From JADFOI01 sp965218935 (lineage in GTDB: Bacteria > Acidobacteriota > UBA6911 > RPQK01 > JADFOI01): 64,000 nt of DNA. Where the stretch lies: NCBI GenBank assembly GCA_965218935.1, contig CBDCMH010000011.1, forward strand, positions 62,001 through 126,000, given 5' to 3'. Below, piece by piece: positions 43,337 through 51,871 of this stretch (its first letter is position 1; each line of letters opens with the position of its first letter). The translations under genes were made by a program, and so were the position numbers. The notes beneath the pieces were generated by a model. The model saw nothing but the letters and a program-made list of their open reading frames with translations, ran no database searches and was not told the origin of the DNA.

Positions 43337-46300
43337 TTAGAAGAGAAATTTCAACGCTAACTGGATCTGGCGTGCGGTCGTGGTGGTGCTGGTAATGCGG
43401 CCAAATCTCGAATCGCGGGCCCCGGAAGCACTCCGGAAGGGTCGTGCGCCCGGCCTCGCAAAGTTGGCACGATTGAAAATATTGAAAAATTCAGTCCGGA
43501 ACTGCAGTGATCGCTCCTCGTGCAAAGTGAAGTTTTTGAGCAACGAAAAGTCAAAGGTGATGATCCCTGGAATGATGCCCGTGTCGCGCCCGAGATTACC
43601 CATTGTCCCGGCTGGCTGAATGACGAATTGATCCGGATCCCAGTACTCGTTCGGATTGCGGTCACGGAAAGGATTGTTGTCACCACCGGGAATAAGATCG
43701 GGCCGGCCTACAGCATTGAAGTTGGCGTTGCCGTTACGGGAACGTTGACTAAATCCAAAGTTGATATTGATGGGGTTTCCGTCGGCCATAGTGAGAATAC
43801 CATTAATCTGCCAGCCACCCACCAGTTGGTTCAAGGCTCCACTCGCGCTCATGGGCAGGTCATAGTTAAAGTTCAAGTTGGCAGTGTTCCCGACATGAAA
43901 GCCTGCCAGCCCGTAGTCGCGACTCCGATCGTCCGTATCCATCGAACCGGTGGTTGAGCCGGACACCTCACCCGTGCCATTTGCCCCAGAAGCCTCGTCC
44001 AGGGTCTTGGACCAGGTATAACTGAATCGCATCCCGAAACCCTGGCTGAAGCGCTTGTCAAGAGCCAGCTGCAGCGCATGGTAGGTGGTCTTGGAATCAA
44101 AAGTCTTGAACGCATAATCCGAAAAGACAGGGTTAAATCGAGGAGAGCCAACCGGCCAAAACTTGGTTCCAGCGGCCAGGGTGGACTCATCGAAGTCTGT
44201 CGAACCAGGATCATCCGGGCAGGGGCAAAGCATAAACCGCCTCCAGTTCAGGTTTTGCCCTCTTGCTATGTGTGAGCCTTTGGAGCCCACATATCCGATC
44301 CTGGCAACCAGATTGGGTGCGATCTCACGCTGAATATTCAAATTCCACTTGTACAGAACAGGTTGTTCTGGGTCGACTGTAATGGTGTCGATCAAAAAAG
44401 GCGGGATGGCCAACAGCGCGATCGCGTCGGCAGCACTGGGAAAGCCCAGCACACCAGGCGAAGGCCGTATTCTTTGGAAAAAAGGCGGCAGATTGGTGGC
44501 GGAGAAAATCCAATCGACGGGCAGCAGGACATTGTAGAATATCCCGCCCGCCCCCCGCAGTGACGTCTTGCCATCGCCGGTGAGATCCCAGGCGAATCCC
44601 AGGCGCGGGGCGAAGTTTGCCCGCCCGGCATTTTGATACAGAGTATCCAACACCGATGTAGACGTGTCTGTGAGCGGATTGACCAGCTGGGCCACCTGTC
44701 CGTTGACCTCCGAAGGTTCCGTGGAGATGTCATAGCGCAGTCCCAGATTGAGGGTAAGGCTAGGCTTCGCCTGCCAATCATCTTGTATGTAGGCTCCAAA
44801 AGTGTTCATCCGCCATCCCCGGGTGGTATTCGAGTCAAGCACACCCGGCACACAGCACACATCCAGTCTGAAGGCCACACCGCTGAAGAAACTCTCGATA
44901 CTGCGGAAAACCCACTCCGCGTTCTGGGAAAAGGCAGAAAGGGTGTTGTACTGAATTCTCTGAAATCTCCCTCCAATCCGAATGGAATGTGCCCCCCGGT
45001 TCCAGGAGACATCGTCGGACCACTCAAACAGGTTCTGGGTCAAGAAACGGTCCGACGTGCGACCGTAACCATAACCGGAAAGCCCCGTTACAGCAAGTGA
45101 TCCCATATTATTGCCCTCAACAAAACTCAAAGCGGGATCAGTGCTGATGGTCTGTATGGCTTCCGCTCCCGCTTGATTTCGGTTAAAGGAGAAGCGGAAC
45201 GTATTGATCACAGTCGGTGAGAGAACCATCCTATCCTCAATGGTGGTAAAGTTCCTGCGGGTTTTGCCCAGATTCTCGAAACCCGGGAAAGATCGCTTGG
45301 TGTTTGTCGACGAATCGTCAAAAACCCAACGAACAAAAAGGGAATGGTTGTCGGAAAAGCTGTGATCGACCTTGGCCAGATAGTAATCCTCATCGGTAGG
45401 TGTGCCGGCGGGGAAGATGAGCTCACCTGTACCATCTCCTTTATCTTCTCCGTTGGGGAGCGGATACAAATCCAGATAGGGCAGAACCTGGGGGGCGATG
45501 GGAAGCTGCTGGCCGCCAATGAGCCCCGTGCGGCCCTCGGCGCTTAATGTGGTGCTGATCTTTGTTCCTGCCAGGCGATCTCGCAGCCCTTCATAGCTGC
45601 CAAAGAAAAAGGTGCGGTCTTTGACGATGGGACCTCCGACCGTAAACCCGAACTGATTTCTCTTGAACTCGGGTTTGGCCCGGTCGAAAAAGTTGCGAGC
45701 GTCCAGGTTGTCGTTGCGGTGGAATGCAAAGACCGATCCATGGAATTCATTGGTCCCCGATTTGGTGACGGCGTTGATGACTCCTCCAGCCACCTTCCCA
45801 TACTCGGCACTGAAGTTGGTCACCAGCACGCTGAATTCCCGTACCGTCTCCACCCCTAGTGTCGTCCCTGACACCCCGGACGGAGTCCTGTGGTTCATAT
45901 CCTGGATATCGGCTCCGTCCAACAGGAAGTTGTTCTGGTTGGGACGCGCTCCCGAAATGGTGATCCGGGGACCGGCGCCGAAGGTCGAGCTGACGGCCTG
46001 GCCCATGCTGGGAGGCGCATAGACCCCCACCTGAAGCGTTGCCAGCTGGCTGAAATCGCGTCCGTTCAAGGGCAGGTCGCGGATGGTCCGATCGTCCACA
46101 AGAGCGGACACGGTCGAACTTCTAGTGTCCACCAGAGGAGCTTCCCCGGTGACCATCACTCTTTCCGTTATGGCCCCTACTGACAGGGTCAAATCGATAT
46201 CAGCCTGTTGTCCCACCGTCAGTGTGATGCCGCTTCTGATGGTGGTCTGAAAGCCGGTTAATCCCGCTTCGACCTCGTAGTTCCCCAGGGCCAAATTGGA

Positions 46301-46516
46301 AGCAAGATACCTCCCTTCATCATCAGTCACGACCTCTCTGACTCGGGCCGTGTCCAGGTGCGTCACGATCACCGAAACACCCGGTAAGACGCCTCCCGTA
46401 TCATCCGTGACCGTCCCGGAAATGGTGGCTGTGGTCTGTTGTGCCAAGGCCGGATAACTGAGAAAAAGCACCCCGACAAGAGTTAAGACACTTAAGAAAA
46501 AAGATGTTTTTGACAT
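43337..46516 (-). CDS. Oar-like TonB-dependent receptor with carboxypeptidase-regulatory N-terminal domain
   Basis: The start at ATG 46516 (GGAGGAG upstream) gives 1059 residues. A signal peptide (FFLSVLTLVGVLFLSYPALAQ) is followed by a CarboxypepD_reg domain (TISGTVTDDTGGVLPGVSVIV; NLALGNYEVEAGLTGFQTT), a plug domain (VDTRSSTVSALVDDRTIRDLPLNGRDFSQL; GGVINAVTKSGTNEFHGSVFAF), and a long outer-membrane barrel ending in QIQLALKFLF with the expected terminal Phe. This acidobacterial-type Oar/TonB receptor probably imports oligosaccharides or peptides across the outer membrane. It is monocistronic by spacing; the region upstream (46517-47121) is divergent. There is no partner SusD-like gene. Confidence 0.93.
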   Translation of the reverse strand: MSKTSFFLSVLTLVGVLFLSYPALAQQTTATISGTVTDDTGGVLPGVSVIVTHLDTARVREVVTDDEGRYLASNLALGNYEVEAGLTGFQTTIRSGITLTVGQQADIDLTLSVGAITERVMVTGEAPLVDTRSSTVSALVDDRTIRDLPLNGRDFSQLATLQVGVYAPPSMGQAVSSTFGAGPRITISGARPNQNNFLLDGADIQDMNHRTPSGVSGTTLGVETVREFSVLVTNFSAEYGKVAGGVINAVTKSGTNEFHGSVFAFHRNDNLDARNFFDRAKPEFKRNQFGFTVGGPIVKDRTFFFGSYEGLRDRLAGTKISTTLSAEGRTGLIGGQQLPIAPQVLPYLDLYPLPNGEDKGDGTGELIFPAGTPTDEDYYLAKVDHSFSDNHSLFVRWVFDDSSTNTKRSFPGFENLGKTRRNFTTIEDRMVLSPTVINTFRFSFNRNQAGAEAIQTISTDPALSFVEGNNMGSLAVTGLSGYGYGRTSDRFLTQNLFEWSDDVSWNRGAHSIRIGGRFQRIQYNTLSAFSQNAEWVFRSIESFFSGVAFRLDVCCVPGVLDSNTTRGWRMNTFGAYIQDDWQAKPSLTLNLGLRYDISTEPSEVNGQVAQLVNPLTDTSTSVLDTLYQNAGRANFAPRLGFAWDLTGDGKTSLRGAGGIFYNVLLPVDWIFSATNLPPFFQRIRPSPGVLGFPSAADAIALLAIPPFLIDTITVDPEQPVLYKWNLNIQREIAPNLVARIGYVGSKGSHIARGQNLNWRRFMLCPCPDDPGSTDFDESTLAAGTKFWPVGSPRFNPVFSDYAFKTFDSKTTYHALQLALDKRFSQGFGMRFSYTWSKTLDEASGANGTGEVSGSTTGSMDTDDRSRDYGLAGFHVGNTANLNFNYDLPMSASGALNQLVGGWQINGILTMADGNPININFGFSQRSRNGNANFNAVGRPDLIPGGDNNPFRDRNPNEYWDPDQFVIQPAGTMGNLGRDTGIIPGIITFDFSLLKNFTLHEERSLQFRTEFFNIFNRANFARPGARPFRSASGARDSRFGRITSTTTTARQIQLALKFLF

Positions 46517-47121
46517 GGACTCCTCCCTCATCTGTCCCGGGAACCATTCCCGAAAACTCGCCTCTAGATTACTTACAGATTTACGTTGTCATAAGTCTAA
46601 CCACTGGCATCAAATCATACAGAGCTGACTTGTCAAAGTAGAGAAAGTTCCCTTGACTCAAAGTTTGCCGACTATTCTGGAGCAACCTACAACAAAAGTA
46701 AGACTGTGTCCACAAGAAAACGCTAGCCTGTGCAAAAAAAATGCGCCTACTCTCGTGCAGGCTCTTCCAAATCAACCCGACCCGACACTATGATCGGAAC
46801 CAGAAATAAGAATAAGCAACTCTTATGCCAATCCCCCCTAATACCATATTTGGTGGTTTCTCACTCAATAACTACATTCTATAGTGGGAGATCGCAAGAT
46901 CGCATTCAATAAATTGGGTCCCGGGTTCAAAATTTTGATTTCTTAGACTATCCCCAGCCATGGGTCACTGGCCGACTCAGTGCTTGCCACCTGCTTTTCA
47001 TGCTGCTATGATTCCTGAACCTGGTCGGGCTAGCTTACCAGCGAACCGGGACATGCCTAAACTCATTGAGCTCATCAAAAGAACATCAAACAAAGCCGAG
47101 GAGAGAAAGGGAGGACCTATC
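46517..47121. other. Divergent intergenic region (605 bp)
   Basis: This region separates the TonB receptor gene (minus) from an amidohydrolase (plus). It is AT-rich in its middle. Close to the receptor start is an inverted repeat CGGGAA-CCA-TTCCCG. Near the other end is a clear sigma70-like promoter (46984-47012) inside a block shared with 30824-30880. A frame open from ATG 46960 runs into the amidohydrolase but lacks a signal peptide, so the first 162 nt are treated as leader. No other gene is apparent. Confidence 0.5.
46984..47012 (+). promoter_or_regulatory. Sigma70-like promoter TTGCCA-N17-TATGAT (copy of that at 30826)
   Basis: TTGCCA at 46984-46989 and TATGAT at 47007-47012 have a 17-bp spacer. 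Upstream and downstream sequence (CTTGCCACCTG, TGCTGCTATGATTCCT) matches the 30826 promoter, so the two genes should be coregulated. Expected leader to ATG 47122 is about 100 nt. Confidence 0.65.
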
Positions 47122-49008
47122 ATGAAGATTAAGTCTTTGGCATCTTTACTTTTGGCACTGTTTTTTCCCTGTTTGGGACTATCACAGCAAATTCCCCCTC
47201 TGGTCGCTGACATGGGTTATGCGGATCTCATTCTAGTCAACGGCAAGGTTGTCACCATGGATGACCGTTCCACAACTGCAAACAGTCCCGGAAACATCTT
47301 TGAAGCCATGGCTGTCAAAGGCAAGAAAGTGATGGCCCTGGGAAGCACTGAGGGTGTCAGGACACTGGCTGGCCCCAAGACGAAAACCATAGATCTAGAG
47401 GAAAGAACCCTCATCCCGGGTTTTATCGAAACCCATGCCCACCCCTACGGGACTGCCATGACCCGCTACGGGCCTCAAGTTGGCCTGACTACGCCCGACG
47501 TTCAATTGTCGGTGGAAACTCAGGCGTCGGCTGAAGAAACGGTGGGGGTCATTAGAGATACGATTGCCAATGCCATTCAGAGGCAAAATATACCCGAAGG
47601 GGAATGGATTACCGTGTCCGTTCTAAACAGCGACCAGGCACCGCAGAATGCGGCGGGCATGTGGTTTTTCGTGGGTACAATCAACAGGCAGCAGATCGAC
47701 GGCACTACCCGAGAATATCCGGTTATTCTGAGAACTGGCTTGAGAAATATCTACAATAGCAAAGCGATCGAAGAATTGAAGGAAGTTTTCACCGGCTGGG
47801 ACGAGCACACCAACACGGAAAACCGCCCTGGAGCGGCACGGGACGGGTATGACGGAATCATGACCAATGTTGCCATCGGCCCCGAGTTCTGGTGGAGAAA
47901 CGAACCCCTTGAGAAGTTTGCCGAAGCTTTGCGCCTGCATGGGGAGAATTTGAGGGAATGGGGTGTGACCACCCTGTCGACACGTATCCCGCCACCCAAA
48001 TATATAGGCGCCTACCATCTCTTGAACCGACAGGGGAGAATGCCCTATCGTCTGGCCTGGAGCATCGAAGTTCACAGAGGCACCCTTCAGGACCTTGAGT
48101 TTACCCGTGATTTTTATTGGGCAATCGGAGCTCAATGGAAAACCATGAGCTCAGGCAACGACATGCTGTGGAACCATGGAATGACAAACGAAATATGGGA
48201 TTCCCTGAATCTGGAAATGTGCTTCGGTCCCGATCTTTCGGCTCCCCAGAACGTCAAGGAGCAGGAACGCTGTCCCGGCCCGGGATCCAAACCATGGGTC
48301 GCTTATAAGGCGGCGATCTTGAATGGGTGGCGACCGGTCGGTTCCCACGGAACGGCCAGCCACGGCGCCAGGCTTTTCATTCAGATGCTCGATGAAACCG
48401 TCGAGGAAGGAAATCTTTCCGCCGAGTATATCCGAAGTCTTCGACCGACTCTGGAACACGCTGTCATGATCGGTACACCGCCGGACGTCATGGCGGGATT
48501 GAAAAAGTACGGGATTATGCTGAGCACGGGTCCCCGGTTTATGTTTGACGCGCTCCGAACCATCCAGGATTACGGAGAGGAAGCCCTCCAGTTTGTTGCT
48601 CCAATCAAGACTTATCTGAGGGAAGACATCAAAGTGGTGAACCAGATGGACAGTACCAACCAGAACGAAAACTCCAACATGTTCACCGCTCTGTACACGC
48701 TCATCAGCCGAAAGGTCTTCAATTGGAATGAGCAAACCGAAGAAAAGATCAATACTGCTCCCGTGCTGCTGCCCGAAGAAGCCATCGACCGAGCAACTGC
48801 AATGAAGATGATCACCACCTGGGCTGCCGAGTACGTTTTGGCGGAGGATAATCTTGGAAGTCTCGAGCCGGGCAAGTACGCGGATTTCGCTGTTTTAGAC
48901 CGGGATTACTTTACCGTTCCTGAATCTGAGATTCTAAAGGTTCGGGTGGTGATGACGGGTCTGAACGGCGAGATCATTCATGACCGGGATGGAATGGCCT
49001 CCAACTAG
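47122..49008 (+). CDS. Secreted YtcJ-type amidohydrolase
   Basis: The ATG at 47122 has GGGAGGACCTATC upstream and yields a signal peptide (MKIKSLASLLLALFFPCLGL), which the longer frame from 46960 would hide. The 628-residue protein follows the Amidohydro_3 scheme: ADLILVNGKVVTMDDRS, LEERTLIPGFIETHAHPYG with HxH, a barrel with GWRPVGSHGTASHGARLFI, LRPTLEHAVMIGTPPDVM and a C-terminal AMKMITTWAAEYVLAEDNLGSLEPGKYADFAVL. It resembles the other three window paralogues only moderately, indicating distinct substrates. Its promoter is shared in sequence with the gene at 30953. Probably periplasmic hydrolysis of an amide or cyclic compound. Confidence 0.88.
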   Translation: MKIKSLASLLLALFFPCLGLSQQIPPLVADMGYADLILVNGKVVTMDDRSTTANSPGNIFEAMAVKGKKVMALGSTEGVRTLAGPKTKTIDLEERTLIPGFIETHAHPYGTAMTRYGPQVGLTTPDVQLSVETQASAEETVGVIRDTIANAIQRQNIPEGEWITVSVLNSDQAPQNAAGMWFFVGTINRQQIDGTTREYPVILRTGLRNIYNSKAIEELKEVFTGWDEHTNTENRPGAARDGYDGIMTNVAIGPEFWWRNEPLEKFAEALRLHGENLREWGVTTLSTRIPPPKYIGAYHLLNRQGRMPYRLAWSIEVHRGTLQDLEFTRDFYWAIGAQWKTMSSGNDMLWNHGMTNEIWDSLNLEMCFGPDLSAPQNVKEQERCPGPGSKPWVAYKAAILNGWRPVGSHGTASHGARLFIQMLDETVEEGNLSAEYIRSLRPTLEHAVMIGTPPDVMAGLKKYGIMLSTGPRFMFDALRTIQDYGEEALQFVAPIKTYLREDIKVVNQMDSTNQNENSNMFTALYTLISRKVFNWNEQTEEKINTAPVLLPEEAIDRATAMKMITTWAAEYVLAEDNLGSLEPGKYADFAVLDRDYFTVPESEILKVRVVMTGLNGEIIHDRDGMASN

Positions 49009-49068
49009 CTACAAAGTACCGAAGGACCTCGTCAAACGTTTGCGAGGCTGGTCCAGAATAGGATCAAG

Positions 49069-49665
49069 ATGATGCCACTGAGCCTTAGGGTGCCTTCTGT
49101 CGCTGCAGTGACCCTCCTCTTGATCGGGCTAAGCTCGGTTGTCACAGCAGAAGCGGGGCAAAACCAGGAAATCGTACCCGAAGGACCGGTCACAAGCCTG
49201 GCATTGGGTTCTCTTCCCTCAGCGCCGGGCAACCAGGTTTTTGTGCCCATTATGTTAACGGCCTCTGAGGGGGCGCAAATTGGAACAGTGCTCAGTGAAA
49301 TTACTTTTCCCAGCACGTTCCTTTCGTTTGACGGGATTACCGTGGGTCAGTCAGCTGATCGGGTGAAGGCCCAGATCAGCGCTGTTGTGGAAGCTGACGA
49401 TCAGAACCCTGAAAGCTCGATCATAGAAGTGGCCATAGTCAGCAACCAGGGAAAAGCTATTCCTAGCGGCGTGCTGGCCTATCTTGCCTTTACCATCGCA
49501 CTGGAGGCTCCTCTTAATCTAGTGCTCACCCTGGAAAACGTAGCCAGCGTCCGGAGTGTAGACGATCCGGAGAATCCTGCCCATCCCATAAAAGCCAGGA
49601 ACGGAGAGATTGAAGTGAAGGTTACGGACAACCCGTTCTTTGCCTGTCTCTTCTATATGCATTGA
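49069..49665 (+). CDS. Secreted cohesin-like domain protein
   Basis: The 198-residue protein starts with a signal peptide (SVAAVTLLLIGLSSVVTAEA). The body, SAPGNQVFVPIMLTASEGAQ through LSEITFPSTFLSFDGITVG and PSGVLAYLAFTIA, has the beta-sandwich pattern of cohesin/carbohydrate-binding modules (alternating hydrophobic strands, a PGxxVxVP opening). It ends in the unusual hydrophobic tail FFACLFYMH, with a Cys that might be lipidated or cross-linked. It follows the amidohydrolase by 60 bp in the same direction. No dockerin partner is visible. Function is unknown; adhesion or scaffolding is possible. Confidence 0.7.
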   Translation: MMPLSLRVPSVAAVTLLLIGLSSVVTAEAGQNQEIVPEGPVTSLALGSLPSAPGNQVFVPIMLTASEGAQIGTVLSEITFPSTFLSFDGITVGQSADRVKAQISAVVEADDQNPESSIIEVAIVSNQGKAIPSGVLAYLAFTIALEAPLNLVLTLENVASVRSVDDPENPAHPIKARNGEIEVKVTDNPFFACLFYMH

Positions 49666-49676
49666 AGCCGGAGACA

Positions 49677-49691
49677 AATAATCCCGGCTAG
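49677..49691 (+). repeat. Dispersed motif AATAATCCCGGCTAG at the stop codon of the next gene
   Basis: This complete copy of the 15-bp motif of 855-869 lies directly against the stop codon of the minus-strand amidohydrolase and 12 bp after the cohesin-like gene. It contains the same CTAG that IS copy 1 used as its target. Confidence 0.5.
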
Positions 49692-51596
49692 CTACATGCC
49701 TGAACTGGCCCTTGCCAACCGAGCCTCTCCATAGTACTCCGCAGACTTGAAAAGGGCTGGTTCCAGCGGCCCATAGTCGGGACTCGCATAAACGACCTTC
49801 CCTCCTACGACGGTCATCAATACCTTGAGGTCGGCGATCTCCTTTTCGGGGATCGTAAAATAGTCCCGATCGACCACTATGAAATCACCTAATTTACCGA
49901 CCTCCAGTGAACCCACCATATCTTCCTTTAACATGTAGAAAGCAGACCTTGTGCTGACCATTTCCAAAGCAGTGCGTCGATCGATTTTCTGCTCAGGAGC
50001 AAGAACTTTGCACCTCTCTACTCCCACCTCTCCTTCACCAGGTAACCTCGGCGTAAAACACGCTTCACGAGTGATCAGCATCTTCATCGATGTGAAGGGA
50101 TCGCCAAACATTTCACCGATGACCGTCTCTATCCCGGCATCGAGAAAACTCTTCACCGGCATCTCCCACCCCAAGAATTGCTCACCGTAATTCTGGAGTA
50201 TGTTGGTCGGCTTGGCCGGATTCAGGTTATCCGGCATGTAACCGGGAGTGTTAGACATGATAATCCCGTATTCCTTGAGCTTGGGGAGCTGATCTGGTCT
50301 CACCATGTGAAGGTGCTCCATGGTCAGCCTCTTCTCCCGAATCTCCTCCACCGTCATTCCGGTTTCTCGCCGAATCTCCTCGATGATCTCCAACAGCAGG
50401 TCCAGAGTCTTGTCTCCACTGGCGTGATATTCCACGCCCCTTCCGTATTGGATCTGGTCTTTCACCGTAGCTCGCTTGATCGGGTTGTTCAGGAAGCAGG
50501 GATCCACCCTTGCCCTTTCGAGCCGTGCTTTGAAGGTGGGATTAATAATGGGGAGAGTCGTGCACAAAGCCGTTGAAGGTGAATCTGTCACCTCCTCACC
50601 GACTCCCAGGTTCCAAAGATACTTGCTTCCCACTCCCGCCATATTAGGAAATCGTTTGTAGAACCCTTCCGGGTTGTAGAAGGAGCCATCGCTGAAAAAC
50701 CATCCAAACCTTATGGGCATATCTCCTTCTCGGTCCAGTATGAAAAGCGCATTGAGAGGTGTCCTCAATATCCGGGTTCCCACCATTGTAATCCCCTTCG
50801 GGAGTGCATTGGCCATCAGTAACTTCTTGATCGATTGGGCGTACTCCTTTTCTCTTCCCTTCAAAAGAATATCCTTCACGACGATAGCGTTCACATTGAC
50901 ACCATCAAAAACGAGGTCACGGTCTGAAAACTTCTTGAAAACGGGGAAGTCCCCCTCAACAATCTCTCTGGCTTTGCTATTAAACAAAATCTGGCTGTTG
51001 GCACCGGAACCCGTCTCGTTGAGCATCACCGGGTTGTCAGGAGAGAGTCGGTCCAGATCGGGGCGGGTGATCTCTTCAAACAGAATCACTTGCCGGGCTG
51101 CGTCGCCCGTAGGGTTAATAATGATCCAATCGCCAGGCTTTACTTCCTGAATCCTTTTCTTCAGGGCCTCTTCGATTCCTCTTTTGACCACGCTCCGGTC
51201 ATGGCTTGGCGGCACCCTGATTCCCGAAACCTCAGGAAAGTCCGCAGGAATAAAGCCCGTCAGGTGCGCATGCACGTCGATGATGCCGGGAAGCACCGTC
51301 CTGCCCCTCAAATCCAGTTTCTTAGTGCCGGATCCGGCTAACTTGAGGACGTCCTGACTCGAACCCACGGCAACGATGGTGTCCTCCGCAATGGCCATGG
51401 CCTCGACCATGGAATGGTTCCCATCAACGGTGGCGATCTTTCCATTGAACACGATCAAGTCGGCTTCTTGAGCCCTGGCTTCTCCGGAAAAGCTGGCCAC
51501 GACAGCAACCAGGACCACAGCAAGCATCGCTTTGCTGCAACTCGCGGCGATTTTTACCTCTTTAAGACTGCTGATAGGCTTACTCTCCTGAAACAT
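49692..51596 (-). CDS. Secreted YtcJ-type amidohydrolase (close paralogue of 19220-21139)
   Basis: The 634-residue protein shares very long near-identical runs with the gene at 19220 (for example LNETGSGANSQILFNSKAREIV, LITREACFTPRLPGEG and FKSAEYYGEARLA). It has a signal region (AMLAVVLVAVVASFSGEARAQ), the DLIVFNGKIATVDG beta region, LRGRTVLPGIIDVHAHLTGF with the canonical HxH (HRH in the paralogue), and the AFYMLKEDMVGSLEVGKLGDFIVVDRDY return. AAGGAGAC precedes the ATG. It is divergent from the operon starting at 51872 by 275 bp, so regulation may be shared. Substrate unknown. Confidence 0.88.
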   Translation of the reverse strand: MFQESKPISSLKEVKIAASCSKAMLAVVLVAVVASFSGEARAQEADLIVFNGKIATVDGNHSMVEAMAIAEDTIVAVGSSQDVLKLAGSGTKKLDLRGRTVLPGIIDVHAHLTGFIPADFPEVSGIRVPPSHDRSVVKRGIEEALKKRIQEVKPGDWIIINPTGDAARQVILFEEITRPDLDRLSPDNPVMLNETGSGANSQILFNSKAREIVEGDFPVFKKFSDRDLVFDGVNVNAIVVKDILLKGREKEYAQSIKKLLMANALPKGITMVGTRILRTPLNALFILDREGDMPIRFGWFFSDGSFYNPEGFYKRFPNMAGVGSKYLWNLGVGEEVTDSPSTALCTTLPIINPTFKARLERARVDPCFLNNPIKRATVKDQIQYGRGVEYHASGDKTLDLLLEIIEEIRRETGMTVEEIREKRLTMEHLHMVRPDQLPKLKEYGIIMSNTPGYMPDNLNPAKPTNILQNYGEQFLGWEMPVKSFLDAGIETVIGEMFGDPFTSMKMLITREACFTPRLPGEGEVGVERCKVLAPEQKIDRRTALEMVSTRSAFYMLKEDMVGSLEVGKLGDFIVVDRDYFTIPEKEIADLKVLMTVVGGKVVYASPDYGPLEPALFKSAEYYGEARLARASSGM

Positions 51597-51871
51597 ATTG
51601 GTCTCCTTATGTTGTAGTTAAGCCGTTAAGGGTGTAAGCACCAGTTCTCTTTTCGTAAGTAAAAAGAGCTGGTTTCCACACTACTACATAACCACTTCAT
51701 TCTAAAGAATTAGGACTCGGTTTTTTTGAAAGGCTATAGGGCGGCGGAGAAAAGAGGTCAAGGGAGCGGTGTCCATTGACCGCGTTTCCTCCCCAGAATA
51801 TAATCCCGCGGGAAAGAATAACTCTTCAGAATTGGAGGTTTACAATCAGCGTCAAGTCACAAGGAGAGGGT

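Noticed and set aside
46960..47121. N-terminal extension of the amidohydrolase from ATG 46960
   Set aside because: The region contains the shared promoter boxes, and ATG 47122 has a good ribosome site and a signal peptide directly after it.
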